Shown here: positions 37,740 through 48,143 of the stretch, one piece after another
How the letters are laid out: each line of letters begins with the position of its first letter
Numbering within the stretch: the first letter of the stretch is position 1
Origin: Selaginella moellendorffii
Taxonomy: Eukaryota; Streptophyta; Lycopodiopsida; Selaginellales; Selaginellaceae
Direction of reading: 5' to 3'
Assembly (NCBI RefSeq): GCF_000143415.4
Contig: NW_003314322.1
Location: 685,213 to 749,212 of the forward strand
DNA length: 64,000 bases
Notes under the pieces: model-generated
What the model was told of the DNA's origin: nothing
The model's database searches: none
Seen by the model: only the letters and a program-made list of their open reading frames with translations
Made by a program: the position numbers and the translations under genes

Positions 37740-40700
37740 TCACACAAACATATGAAGCTCGGGCCGGCTGTAGATGTTCCTCTCGTCATCGTCGAGAATC
37801 GGATACGCCGCAACCAGCCCGTCCTGCGACCCGATGTAGAGCGAGTTGTAAATCTTCCAGTACACCTCGCGGACCTTCCTCGCCGGATGGAACAGCCCCT
37901 GGAGGCAGTAGCTCAGCACGATCACTGGCCCCAGCGACACCCGCATCGCCTCGATCGCCTCCATCACCGCGTTGATTACGTGCGGCGACGTCTCGAAGAT
38001 GTTCGGCCACACGTAGTTCATGAGATGGATGAGCGCGTCCTCGCACCCCAGCCCCGCCACCCCGAGCGCCATATGCTTCACCGCGGACGCCGCCGTCTGC
38101 CTGTGCACCAGGTCCCTGTCCATGAGCGCGTCCTCGAGCAGCGGCGTCACCGCGTAGATGTAGTCCTTCCCCATCTCGCCGATGTACTCGAACAGGAACG
38201 AGAGCGACTTGAGCACGCCGTTCTGGACGTTGAGCTCCGGCACCCGGTACTCGTTCATCAGCGCCGGCAGCACCGTGAAGGGCGAGCACGTCTCCGCCAC
38301 GATGGCGATCGCCACCGTCGTGCACACCCGGTTCTGCCGCTCCTGCACCTTCAGATTGTTGAGCAGCGTCGCCAGCACGTCCTGCGGGCCGATCGCCTTG
38401 GCTATGTAGCCGAACGTGTTCACCGTCGCGCGCCGGATCCCCTTCTTGTGCGCCTTGAGCATCTCCAGCAGCTCGAAGCAGATGCGCATCCACTCGCGCG
38501 CCGGGACGTAGTCGGCGCCGCGGTCCGCGATCCGGCCAACCAGGTCGATGCAGTTCTCCTGGACCTTCTCGTGCCTGTTCTTGAGGATGGGAGTGAGCCG
38601 CGGTAGCAGGTCCTTGATCGGGGGCGTCATCTTCGACATGCCGATCACGTTGACGATGGCTTTCAGCGCGCCCAATATGGAGCCCAGCACCTCCGGGTAC
38701 TCCTCACCCAGGTACTCGTACAGCACCACGCCTAAGTGTCCCATGAGCTGCTCCTCGCCGCACTGCTTCATCACCACCGCGATCCGGGAGATCAAGTCCG
38801 CCGCCTGCTGCCGGACCTTTGCGCTCTTGTTGTTGAGCCGCCACTTGATCGTCCCGCATATCTGAGGCAAGTATGGCTTCGCGCGCTGGCCCATCGCGTT
38901 CACCACGGCTCCGAAACCGTTGAGCATCACGTTCGCGTCGTCGCTCGTCTGCTCCTGGAATGCGTACAGGATCCCGTCCACCAGAAACTCCTCCAGCCGG
39001 GAGTCGATGTCCGAAGCCCCCAGATTGGACACCACCTTCTCGATCGTTTCCATAACCATCCGCCTGTACGGCTCGCTCTCGTCCTTGAGATCTTCCACCA
39101 CCCTGCTCACGATGTCCGAGACACCAACTTTGTTGGCAATTTCCACGGTCGTGTCGACCAGCTGCCTGTAGTTTCTGCGGTCCAATGCCATCCTCCTGAC
39201 CCAAAAGAACTTGAAGTACTGCGGGAGTATCTCTGTCTTGATGTAGTCCGCCTCCACACCCTCGGTGCTCACGCACTGCTTCACCACCTTTAACACGATC
39301 TTCTTCATTTCTTCGTCAGGAGACTGGAATTCCCGGATCAGGATCACCATGACTTCTTTGGTGTAGTAGTTCGCATAGACTGCATCCATCAGCGGAATGA
39401 TGAACCCAATGGCCTTCAAGAACGCAGCTAGAACCTTGCCCCTGTGATTCCTGATGCCCTTCCAGAGAGGCTTCAAAACCGAGTCGAAGCTTTCTATACC
39501 GTAAGGCGCGGCAGCCTCGGCCAGAGCAGCCAAGGAGAGCGCGGTAATAGTCTTCACCTTCTGATTCTCGTCGTTAAGACCGTGCTCGATGATCTCCACC
39601 AGTGACTTCAGGTGCGGCAGTACCGCACACCCCATGAGAATTGCAATCTGCTGCACGATCTTGATGCCCGTGTGCCGCGCTTGCCACGACTTTTTGCTCT
39701 GACACACCGCCTTGAGGAACAAGAGAAGAGCTGGGATACCAAGTGCCGAGGCCACAACACTGAACGCTCGAGCCGTAGTGTTTCTTACGTACTCATCGAT
39801 GTTGTCAATGTCGGGCCTCATTGCAGCGATCATGGTAGCCAGCCCCGCCGCCTTGCTGAGATTCGAGATTATTTCTCGGCCTTCAACTCGAGCATAATAA
39901 TCCTCGTCAATCAGCAGTGGCTCAATCACCACCAGGATCTTGTGCACGAACGGCCTGACCAGCTCGTCCAGTTTGTACAAGACCCTGTCGATGACTTTCA
40001 CCAGAAGGTGGCGCTCCTGATCCTCAAGTGTGGGAGACATGAGCAGTGGCAAGATCTGGTTGAACAGTGGACCAGCCCCGAACTCCCGAGCCTTGTCCGT
40101 CAGCTGCCTCAAAGCCGTCTTCCTCTGCGGAGGAGTACCGTTCTTTACCTTAAGTAGGAGCTTCATGATCTTCCTCTCTTTGTTTTCTTCAGGTGACATC
40201 TCATGCTCCTCTTTCTCTTGCAGCAGAGCACTGAAGTACTGGTAGTCCTCGGGCTTGATAAATGGCAGGCCCTCCGGGGTTTCCTTCGGCACGTCGTACT
40301 GCTGGTTGCGATCCTCCTCCGGAATAGAGTACAAAGGCGTGCCACCCATTGGCGTCGGTGTCGCCAGCAACTTCCTCGCCGGAGTTCTAATAGGCACGTA
40401 GGACGCAGGAGCTTCGAGTACCTTGTACCCCTCGGTCGGAAGAATTGCGTCCAAGTCCTCGTCCGAAAGCGGTCGATTCCGCTCCTCAATGTCTCTCTCC
40501 CACCGATACATGTTGTACTGCTCCGGAGTCATGGTTGCCGCTCGCAGAGCAATCTGTCCTGGAGTAGGAGTCGCAAGGTCGGCACCTCCCATCGGTGTGA
40601 TCCCCGGAGTGTATCCCAGAGGTGTAGCTCCAAGGATTGAAGGAGCACTTCCAACAGGTGTCTCATCCCAGCGAGAACGCTGCTTCTTGGGAGTGGCGGC

Positions 40701-41549
40701 TCCCGGTACGCCTCCAATGCTGGGTGTAGCATCCCACGCCACGCCAGGACCAGGCGTGACACCACCGCCAGGTCGAGGCGTCTCGTCCCACCGGTTCCGC
40801 CTTGGAGTTACAGGAGTCGCATCCGCGGACGCAGCTTTCCCCGGAGCAGGAGTCGCGTCCCAGCGGCTTGGAGCTGGGGTTGGAGCATCGGGAGCGTCCC
40901 ACTCTGAGATCTTGGCCTTCTTTGACTCCTCCTCCTCCTTCGCTAAGTCCCATCTGTTCTTCCGCTTGGCAGCGGCAGCAGCAGCAGCAGCCGCGGACGA
41001 CAGCTGCGCTTTCGTCGGAGCCTCGGAGGGCTCCTCTTTCACTTTCTTCTCCGTCTCCTCTTGCTTCTTCTTCGCGATTGCCCGGAGAGTCTCTTCCTTG
41101 TCCCGCTTGAGCTTCTCGTCCATCATCACCTCGGCATAAGTCCTGGTCGTGGGAGCTGGCGTCTTATCCCCCATGGCGAAGGCATCGTTCCTGTCCGGCG
41201 AGAGAGCTCTCTTAAACCTCGACTTGCGGTAGTCATCCTCCCTCGCCGCGATGGGCTGCGGCTTCCTAAACCCCAGCTCCTCGTCTGTCACTTCTCCGCG
41301 TGGCATCTCCGCTAGCACAGATTTGGGCGCGGTGTACGAGCTGAGCTGCCTACGCGATGCGCTAACCTGTTTCTCCCTCTCATTCCCGTCCTGATCCTCC
41401 TCCTCCTCGGTCGTGGCGATGGAATTCACATACTCCATCTTGTCCCCGTACAGATCATTGTCGAAACTTACAGCTGAGAGCGCGGCGAGCTCCTGCTGCT
41501 TCTGCCGCCGCTCCTCTTGCACGCGCTCGATGTCGTCGTCCAATGCCAT
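37740..41549 (-). CDS. SF3B1: Splicing factor 3B subunit 1 (SF3b155)
   Basis: Core U2 snRNP component that clamps the branch-point helix. Single open frame of 1269 residues, close to the family length. The N-terminal part (about residues 1-430) is disordered and carries many RWDxTP / TPxR segments (for example [10 protein letters not shown] and [10 protein letters not shown]), the phosphorylated U2AF/NIPP1-binding repeats. From about residue 450 on the protein is HEAT repeats, ending with [23 protein letters not shown] and the C-terminal [14 protein letters not shown]. No intron is needed, in contrast with its intron-rich neighbours. ATG 41549 opens [18 protein letters not shown]. It is divergent from SMG8 with only 187 bp between start codons. 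Confidence 0.98.
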   Translation of the reverse strand: MALDDDIERVQEERRQKQQELAALSAVSFDNDLYGDKMEYVNSIATTEEEEDQDGNEREKQVSASRRQLSSYTAPKSVLAEMPRGEVTDEELGFRKPQPIAAREDDYRKSRFKRALSPDRNDAFAMGDKTPAPTTRTYAEVMMDEKLKRDKEETLRAIAKKKQEETEKKVKEEPSEAPTKAQLSSAAAAAAAAAKRKNRWDLAKEEEESKKAKISEWDAPDAPTPAPSRWDATPAPGKAASADATPVTPRRNRWDETPRPGGGVTPGPGVAWDATPSIGGVPGAATPKKQRSRWDETPVGSAPSILGATPLGYTPGITPMGGADLATPTPGQIALRAATMTPEQYNMYRWERDIEERNRPLSDEDLDAILPTEGYKVLEAPASYVPIRTPARKLLATPTPMGGTPLYSIPEEDRNQQYDVPKETPEGLPFIKPEDYQYFSALLQEKEEHEMSPEENKERKIMKLLLKVKNGTPPQRKTALRQLTDKAREFGAGPLFNQILPLLMSPTLEDQERHLLVKVIDRVLYKLDELVRPFVHKILVVIEPLLIDEDYYARVEGREIISNLSKAAGLATMIAAMRPDIDNIDEYVRNTTARAFSVVASALGIPALLLFLKAVCQSKKSWQARHTGIKIVQQIAILMGCAVLPHLKSLVEIIEHGLNDENQKVKTITALSLAALAEAAAPYGIESFDSVLKPLWKGIRNHRGKVLAAFLKAIGFIIPLMDAVYANYYTKEVMVILIREFQSPDEEMKKIVLKVVKQCVSTEGVEADYIKTEILPQYFKFFWVRRMALDRRNYRQLVDTTVEIANKVGVSDIVSRVVEDLKDESEPYRRMVMETIEKVVSNLGASDIDSRLEEFLVDGILYAFQEQTSDDANVMLNGFGAVVNAMGQRAKPYLPQICGTIKWRLNNKSAKVRQQAADLISRIAVVMKQCGEEQLMGHLGVVLYEYLGEEYPEVLGSILGALKAIVNVIGMSKMTPPIKDLLPRLTPILKNRHEKVQENCIDLVGRIADRGADYVPAREWMRICFELLEMLKAHKKGIRRATVNTFGYIAKAIGPQDVLATLLNNLKVQERQNRVCTTVAIAIVAETCSPFTVLPALMNEYRVPELNVQNGVLKSLSFLFEYIGEMGKDYIYAVTPLLEDALMDRDLVHRQTAASAVKHMALGVAGLGCEDALIHLMNYVWPNIFETSPHVINAVMEAIEAMRVSLGPVIVLSYCLQGLFHPARKVREVYWKIYNSLYIGSQDGLVAAYPILDDDERNIYSRPELHMFV

Positions 41550-41736
41550 ATCTGGGAAGAATCCACACAGAGTGAAACCGCGCCAAGAGCGCCAAGAACC
41601 CTACCTGGAAATGCGACGCCCTAAACTCCCCGGATACCCTAGCGCGCAAGGCCTATCTTTATAGTAGTCGAATGGACGGTTACGATCGTCTCACATACAA
41701 CCAACGGCTGCTGACTCGCTTTCTTAGGAATATGCT
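41550..41736. promoter_or_regulatory. Divergent promoter interval, SF3B1 / SMG8
   Basis: 187 bp between two outward-facing start codons; both promoters must fit here. It includes CCCTA/TAGGG-like motifs near 41600-41640, typical of plant housekeeping promoters. Co-regulation is inference. Confidence 0.45.
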
Positions 41737-44700
41737 ATGCTCGTGAGTGGCATTAGGGCAAATGCTCCGCCAAGGGGAGCGGCTATGCGCACGGGAGCGC
41801 CAGGTACTCCATTCTTTCACCACGGCTATGGTTCTAGCTCGGGAGGAACAGGCGGTCTGGTAGTCGTCGGCGTTGTCGGGAAGAATGAGGAGGATTTGTC
41901 GCAGCTGCTGGACAGGATTTTGGATCAGCGGGTGTTTGGGGGGATCTCAGGCCATTTCTCGACGAATTCCGGGGCGTATGGCAGTAGATTAGATGCGTTT
42001 GGGCGGATTCCAGTCCCGGGCAGCGGCAGGGCGGAGGCTACTGCCGCCTCGAGATATGGGAGTTGGATGAAGAACAGGCTGCGGCACTACTGCGATGAGG
42101 AACGAGGGATTCTCTTCGTCTTGTTTCCGTGTGGATCGCTTCCAGTGGAGCTCCTCGCGGAGGAGGATTTCTCTGTGATGGGCTTGGCCTCTTTGCTCGA
42201 GCAGCATGAGATGTTTGGAGTTCGAGGACTTTTCTTCATGTTCTCGGTAAGTTTGCTTGCTGTGTTTTTGTTTTCTCGGGAGCTCTTAGCTCTTATTCTT
42301 TTTTTCCAGGTATGTCACGTTGTTCTCTTGGTTCAAGAAGGAGCTAAGTTTGATCCACGGCTCTTGCGGCTCTTCCGAGTGTTACAAGCCGCAAAAGCAG
42401 CGATCAAGATGCCGCTAAAGGGAGCTCAAGCTCGGGGTTTTTACACAGGTAGCTCGCCTGTGAGGGGTGGTCGCCAGGCTTCCGGTTTTTCTCTCATGTC
42501 CGGGCTCTCACACGGTTTGTTCCCGGGGCAGTGTACTCCGGTTCTTCTCATCGTCTGCATAGACGACTTCTCGGAGTTTGAGACTTCGGACGCTACAGTT
42601 CGGCAGTCGAAACTTTCCACGGGGGTAAGACAGGTTGGGAAGCTAGAGCAGGGAACACGACGAAAGTTTCAATCTTCGGTGGAAGCTCAGGTCCGGTTCT
42701 TGGTAAAGAAGAGCCGAACAATTCTTGGCTTTGGTGACTCTGGCTTAGGAGGTGGTATGGGACTTAGAGGCTCTGGCAATGTCATGGGAGCCGTTCCAGG
42801 TGGCGGTGGAGGTCCGGCACTCTTTACTATGGACCCGTCGAGGGTGGTGTTGTTTGTGGATCGCTTTTCGAATCGATGCTGCGATGCTTTAGAGGGTACT
42901 ATTACCATCTTGGAAAACATGATCAAGGGGATCCCAAACGCAGAAGGGGCTCTTTGGGAGAATACAAGTGGAGTCACCGAGGACATACAGGCCGTAAGAG
43001 ATTTTATATGGAGACAGGCCGAGATTGTTAGAGGCAGGGGAGGTACTCAAGCAATGTCTGTGGGTGTTGGGATGGTAGCTGCTGCCGCTGCCGCTGCTGC
43101 TGCTTCCGCTGCTGCCGGTTCCATGGGTGGTGCACTGAGGCCAATCTCGAATCCTCCTGAACTTCCAACTTTGCAAAGCTGGCTGGCGGCGAGCAACACA
43201 ATTCTCTCGTCGCTGCTGAAGTTTGAAGGAAAGGTGGAGGTTTCTCGACGTCAGAGCTGCCCTGGATCGGGAGTTGATGCTAGTGCCGGATCAGGTCTCA
43301 GACTTTTCAGTGAGGCAGACTTGGCGTGCATAGACTTAGCGTGTGCGGACACGAACACCAAGTTTTCAGCTTCTTGGTGCAAAAAGGCCATGCCTTCTGC
43401 TCGAGGAGTTTACTTGAAAGGACTGCCACCCTGCTATCCGACTGCTGTTCACAAGCACCAGTTGGACAAGGCTATCGGCGCCTTTAGAAGTATGGTGAGA
43501 GGCCCAGCAGTGAACGTGTTCTTGGAGAAGCTCAAACGAGAGTGTGAAGCCTTGTGGAAGTCGGGAAGGCAGTTGTGTGATGCCGTCAGCCTTACAGGGA
43601 GGCCGTGTACGCATCAAGTTCCAGAAAATGCCGAGAAGGAAGAAGTGCAAAGGCCTCACTCCAGCGGTTATGTGTTTCTCAGTGCCTGTGCCTGTGGAAG
43701 ATCACGGAGGCTGCGAGAGGATCCTTTCGACTTTGACAGTGCAAACGTATCCTTCTTTCGGTTTCCAAACTGCGAGGACCTGCTACCGTCAGTGGTTCTG
43801 CCCCATCATTCGAAAGCATCGGAAGGGTCTGCATGGAGCATACTGCGGTTGGGGAATGCAAAGTATTATCAACCATCGGCTGGTCTTCTGCAAGCTGGTT
43901 TTTGCGCCGATCAAAACTATCTCTCTCACTACGACATGTCACTCCACTACAAGTCTGCTGCTGAGCCGGAAAAGACGTTGGAAGGCTCTAAAATTTCAAA
44001 GTCGTCGTCTGATCAGGGAACGGTGTCGAAGAAGCATTCCGAGGATCTGAAATTCAAGCCCGCGGAGAAGCAAAAGAATGCTGACGTGAAACTTGACTAC
44101 AACGAAGAGTCTGCTTTTCCGCCACTTCCTCAGAAGAATGGTCCAAAGCCAACGAAACAAACTCCTAAGAAAGCACCCGTAAAAGCAATGGAGTCCAAGA
44201 CCAACAAAAGCGAGCAGCCGAAGGAGATGGTAGAAAATGGTGGTTCTCCTTTGAAAACCATTGCTGCTGACGCGGGGGGCGCTCGTGCAACCAAAGAGGC
44301 CACGGACGTTGGTCTTTACATCGGGTTTGAGCACGAGTGTCCTCACGGCCACAGATTCTTCCTATCAGTGGAGCACTTGCAGAAGCTTAGCCCTCCATAC
44401 TCTCAGCAGGCTGGAGTTGAGAAGAAAGCAAGGCGGAACAAGCTGAGAGGCAACCGAGCAGCACATTTGGATCGAACTGTTCCCGCAAGAACATCGGACA
44501 GGCTGCAAGATGGTGTGTCTGGCTCGCTCATCGAGTTCAATGCTGCGATGGAGAACCTGAGCGTGGCCGAAGCTGGTGGTGACGGACGCGTGCTACTGAA
44601 CTCGGACCTCCCGATCTATATGGAATGTCCGCACTGCAAGGCGAACAGCAACAAAGAGAGCGACTTAAATTATGCTGGGACTGTTTCGCGCTTGCAGCGT

Positions 44701-45097
44701 ATATTTCTGGTAAGTTTTCTTCTTGTTCTTGTAAAGACTTAGAGCTGCGGATTTTGTTTCAGGTAACCCCACCGTTTCCATTGCTCATGGCTTCGTGCCC
44801 TGTGGTGCAGTTTGATGTAAGTACTACTTTGCGTGTAAATTTTTTTCTGATGCGATTCTCGATTTTCTCTTCTAGGAAACGTCGACACCTAATGCTAAGT
44901 GTGCCATGCGTTTTAGCTTCAACTGCGAAGTGGTATTGCCACCAGACAGTTTTTTGAGCTTACGCCTGCCTTTTGTGTACTGCACAGAGAATGAGGATGG
45001 TTCTCTGTTGCCACTGCAGTACAAAGAGGATCACCCCGAGCTGAGCGCCTGGCTTGTCAAAGGCACCGTATTTTATGTCCTCTCCGGCAGGCAGTGA
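41737..45097 (+). CDS. SMG8: Nonsense-mediated decay factor SMG8
   Basis: Exons 41737-42246, 42310-44709, 44763-44816 and 44876-45097 give 1061 residues. SMG8 with SMG9 forms a regulator of the SMG1 kinase that phosphorylates UPF1. The N-terminal G-like domain begins VVVGVVGKNEEDLSQLLDRIL (about residue 45). Mid-protein there is a run of Ala around residue 450. The C-terminal part has the conserved cysteine/histidine segments HECPHGHRFF (about residue 842) and MECPHCK (about residue 940), and ends in AWLVKGTVFYVLSG. The first intron (42247-42309) happens to be open in frame; good GTAAGT/TTCCAG signals and family continuity support removal. Additional spliced-looking sequence follows the stop codon. 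Confidence 0.93.
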
Positions 45098-45528
45098 CGA
45101 CAAGAGACACGATTTCTTCCACTTCCACGATCCAGCTGCAGCAGACGTTATGTTTTCTCCCTCCAGTGATCACCACTTCAGCAAAAATCGTCATCGAGGT
45201 CTTTGCAAAGGGAAGCTCGCTGCCGCCAGTCTCGCTTCATCGAGGTCCATGGAAAATGGTAAGCTGCACGCATTCAATTTCGTCAAACTAAGACTGTTCC
45301 TTTTTGCAGGCTCTGTGAGAGACCTCTCCATCACTTCGGTTTCGTCCAAGCTCTTGGCTTCGCTGTTGATATGTATAGCTAAGGCAGACAAGGAAACGTC
45401 ACAGCAAAGGTGGTACGTCTTTTCATTCCAGCGATCCTCTTGAAAATTGCATATAACCTTTGGAATTGCATTGCAGAGCTCGTTCAAAATCTTTCTTTCG
45501 CTCGAATCAACAGCGTCCCTGTTTCTAG
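45075..45528 (+). CDS. Candidate spliced ORF overlapping the SMG8 stop (uncertain)
   Basis: ATG 45075 lies 23 nt before the end of SMG8 in another frame. Exons 45075-45258, 45310-45409 and 45477-45528 join in phase at GT-AG introns (ATG|GTAAGC...TTTGCAG and AAG|GTGGTA...TTGCAG) to give 111 residues rich in Ser, Lys and Arg, with no recognised domain. The alternative is that this is the SMG8 3' UTR with one or two introns. The phase agreement across two introns favours coding only weakly. Confidence 0.27.
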
Positions 45529-46231
45529 TGCTGCTGCTACGCACGAAAAAACTGTTCTAGAGAAGAAAGTTCTAGCACGAACTCTCTCACTCCCAGAGAA
45601 AACTTTGGGGTATATTCTTCCTCCCTTAAGCGTACGGCGGAGATTGGCCGTGATGTCATGCATATGGTACTGGTCATGTGCGTCATGTGGGGCATGACGT
45701 GGCGTGTGGGGAGGGCATGACGTGGCATGTCGGCATGGATGAGGGCCACGACAACACCATTCATCGGCATCGTCTTGGGCATTTTACATTCATCCGTTCC
45801 TCTCCCCAAAGCAGGCGTGCATTGTCCACGTTAGGGTTCCAGTGAGGCGCCTTGTTATTTCGAGCCCTGGGGCGATGAGCGCGGCGCGATCGACGAGCAA
45901 GGCAGCGGCGCGACGCGCTGGGATTGCGTCTTGCTTGATTGATTGATTGCCGTGCTCCCTTTCTCGATCCCGCGGGGATTTTGGTGTCTCTGGAAAGGGG
46001 GCTTTGGCTGAATTTGCGTTTCCCGGGGCGATTCCAGGCTTGGCACCTCCAATGCACAGATTCTGAGGTAAATTTCTTTCTCTCACTTCCATCATCACTT
46101 TGATTTTGTGTGTTCTTGCTTGCCCTTCCCTTTTGATTTGAGCTGGATGTCTGGATGGTTGTCTATCTTTCTTTGGATTGACGCCTTCTTCTCTTGGCCA
46201 GCGTTGATAGTAAGGGATCCGATCGGCGGAC
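45529..46231. other. Intergenic / 5' leader of the Yippee-like gene
   Basis: No coding gene. A likely 5' UTR intron (GAG|GTAAATTT at about 46068 to CCAG at about 46200) precedes the Yippee start. The GGCATGACGTGGC-type repeats near 45690-45735 are short direct repeats. Confidence 0.4.
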
Positions 46232-47464
46232 ATGGGAAGGCTGTGCCTGATAGAATTGGATGGGCGATTCTACAGCTGCCATTCTTGCCGGACACACCTC
46301 GCAAACTTCGATCAATTGATGTCAAAGGCATGCCATCCTATCCCTCGGTCTTCCTGCTTTCGTTACTCTTAAAATGTCTGATTAGAGGCCGTTTTCTCGT
46401 GTGCTGTGTTTTTATTTTTTTTCTTTCGCTTCTCCGCCCAGGCCTTTCACTGCCGACACGGAAAGGCTTATCTTTTCAACACAGTGTAAGTTCTCTCTCT
46501 CTCTCGCAACAAAGCAAATTCCCCATTCTTTCTTCATCGCTTGGAGGTATGATGAATCTCCATTGGCCGCATTTCCTTTTGGCTGCGTCTATTAATCTCC
46601 TCGCGTGTTTTTGCAGCTTCTTAGACATGAATCATGGTAGTGTTTGATAGGAACTAACCAAAGCTCTTTCTTTTTGTAATGGAGCTGCTTGCGACGTGAC
46701 AGACGCCCTGTCACGGGAATTTGCATTGGATGGGATGGAGTGTTTCTTCGTTCTACGATATGTCCTTTCAGAGGATTCGACGAAGGCATCATATATCATC
46801 GGCCAGGCCTTTGATAGCGAGTGGACACATGGATGGTGGAGAGAGGTACTCTTTGGTATTAATATTTACAGGGTCCTTCGGGCGAGAGAAGCTCAAAGCA
46901 GTGACAACATCTTAGAGCTAAGGCTGGATTTCTTTTTTCTCCCGGTAGCACTAGGACTGCATTGCATGGCTATGCTGCTGATTTCCCGATCTCGCTTTTT
47001 CTTTCTTTCACATCCTTTTTTTCCTTTTAGCACTGACGCGGCGTGTGTTTCTCTGTTCCCGCAGTGTTAATGTGTTTGAGGGACCATTGGAGGAGCGGAT
47101 GATGACAACCGGTGTCCACACTGTGGCTGACATTTACTGCAAGGGGTGCCAACAGAATGTTGGCTGGAAATACGTGAGTGGAATCCATCTATCACCATGC
47201 TTTTCTTCTTTTTCTCGTTCCTTGTTTCGTGCTTTGACTTGGTGCTATTGCTTTCGCAGGAATTCGCGCAGCACAAGGCCCAGAAGTACAAGGAAGGGAA
47301 GTTCATTTTAGAGAGGTAAATGCCGTCATTCAATGTTTTGTATGTGACATCAAGGATCTTGCTCGTTTGTTTGCAGAGGAAGAATTGTAGGTTGCGAGAA
47401 AGGCGATTTCTATCTGGAAACACAGGCGATTGGAAGTGACCCCGACGACGTACCGCTGGAATGA
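46232..47464 (+). CDS. Yippee-like zinc-binding protein
   Basis: Five exons, 46232-46327, 46442-46485, 47065-47173, 47260-47315 and 47377-47464, give 130 residues, the usual Yippee length. Yippee domains form a beta fold with two CxxC zinc knuckles, visible here as CHSCRTHL (about residue 16) and CKGCQQNVGW (about residue 70). HCRHGKAYLF and the C-terminal KEGKFILERGRI segment are also diagnostic. The cellular role in plants is poorly defined. Intron 1 begins with GC (AAG|GCATGC) and ends in CCCAG; a GT alternative 6 nt upstream would break the frame. Intron 2 is long for this window (about 580 bp). Confidence 0.92.
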
Positions 47465-48143
47465 TATTGAATGGATGGCAGGGAAATAACAAAAGCAAAG
47501 CGAAGCAACGCAGAGGAAAGAAAAAAAAAAAAAAAAAAGAAGCAAGGACACAAACTTGACACTTGCAGCATTGTCTAGATTCTCCCTCACAATTGTTGTA
47601 TAGCCTCCAAACTGTAAGAAAGATTCCCATTTAAAGTTCCTCGGATTAGGAGTAAACCTTCCTTTTCGCGAAGGAAAAGTTGGTGCTAGTTTTTGGAAGG
47701 TAGACACTACGTGAAGCACCAAACCAGGCAAGAAATTCGTATCACGCGAAGAGACCATGCTTTTTCTTTCTTTGGTGGGCATCTTTGGAAGGAACGATGG
47801 TCGCCCGCCAACTTTCTCACTTACATTAAAATACTGCTCTTCTCCAGCTGCTTGACTTTGTCACAATGATATTTTTAAGAAACAAAAAAAAAAAAAAAAA
47901 ACCGTAAAAAAGAGCGAAAAGAGTAAACGAAAGGAGGAAAACAAAAAAGGCTTCGTTAGCTACAACATAGAGCACTTGGGAAGCAAAACAGTGCCCGCCT
48001 GTATATAGCGTTACAACAACAAGTCTCTCACTTTTGCCTGTGTTGCGTCACCTCCTCTTCTCACAATGTGTAAGAAAGAACTCGTCGTTCTTCGCTCGCT
48101 CGCCTCCATCAACTTTGGCAATTCGATCCTCTTCCGAAAGCGC
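47465..48143. other. 3' UTR interval, Yippee-like / O-fucosyltransferase
   Basis: Convergent gene ends. Long A runs (47521-47539 and 47884-47901) and general AT richness fit 3' UTRs. No gene is supported. Confidence 0.4.

Noticed and set aside
37752-38606. 284-residue plus-strand open frame
   Set aside because: Antisense shadow of the GC-rich SF3B1 coding region; low-complexity His/Arg/Val composition and no domain.
47067-47782. Minus-strand open frames over the Yippee 3' end
   Set aside because: Poly-Phe from A-run complements and antisense of Yippee exons; not coding.
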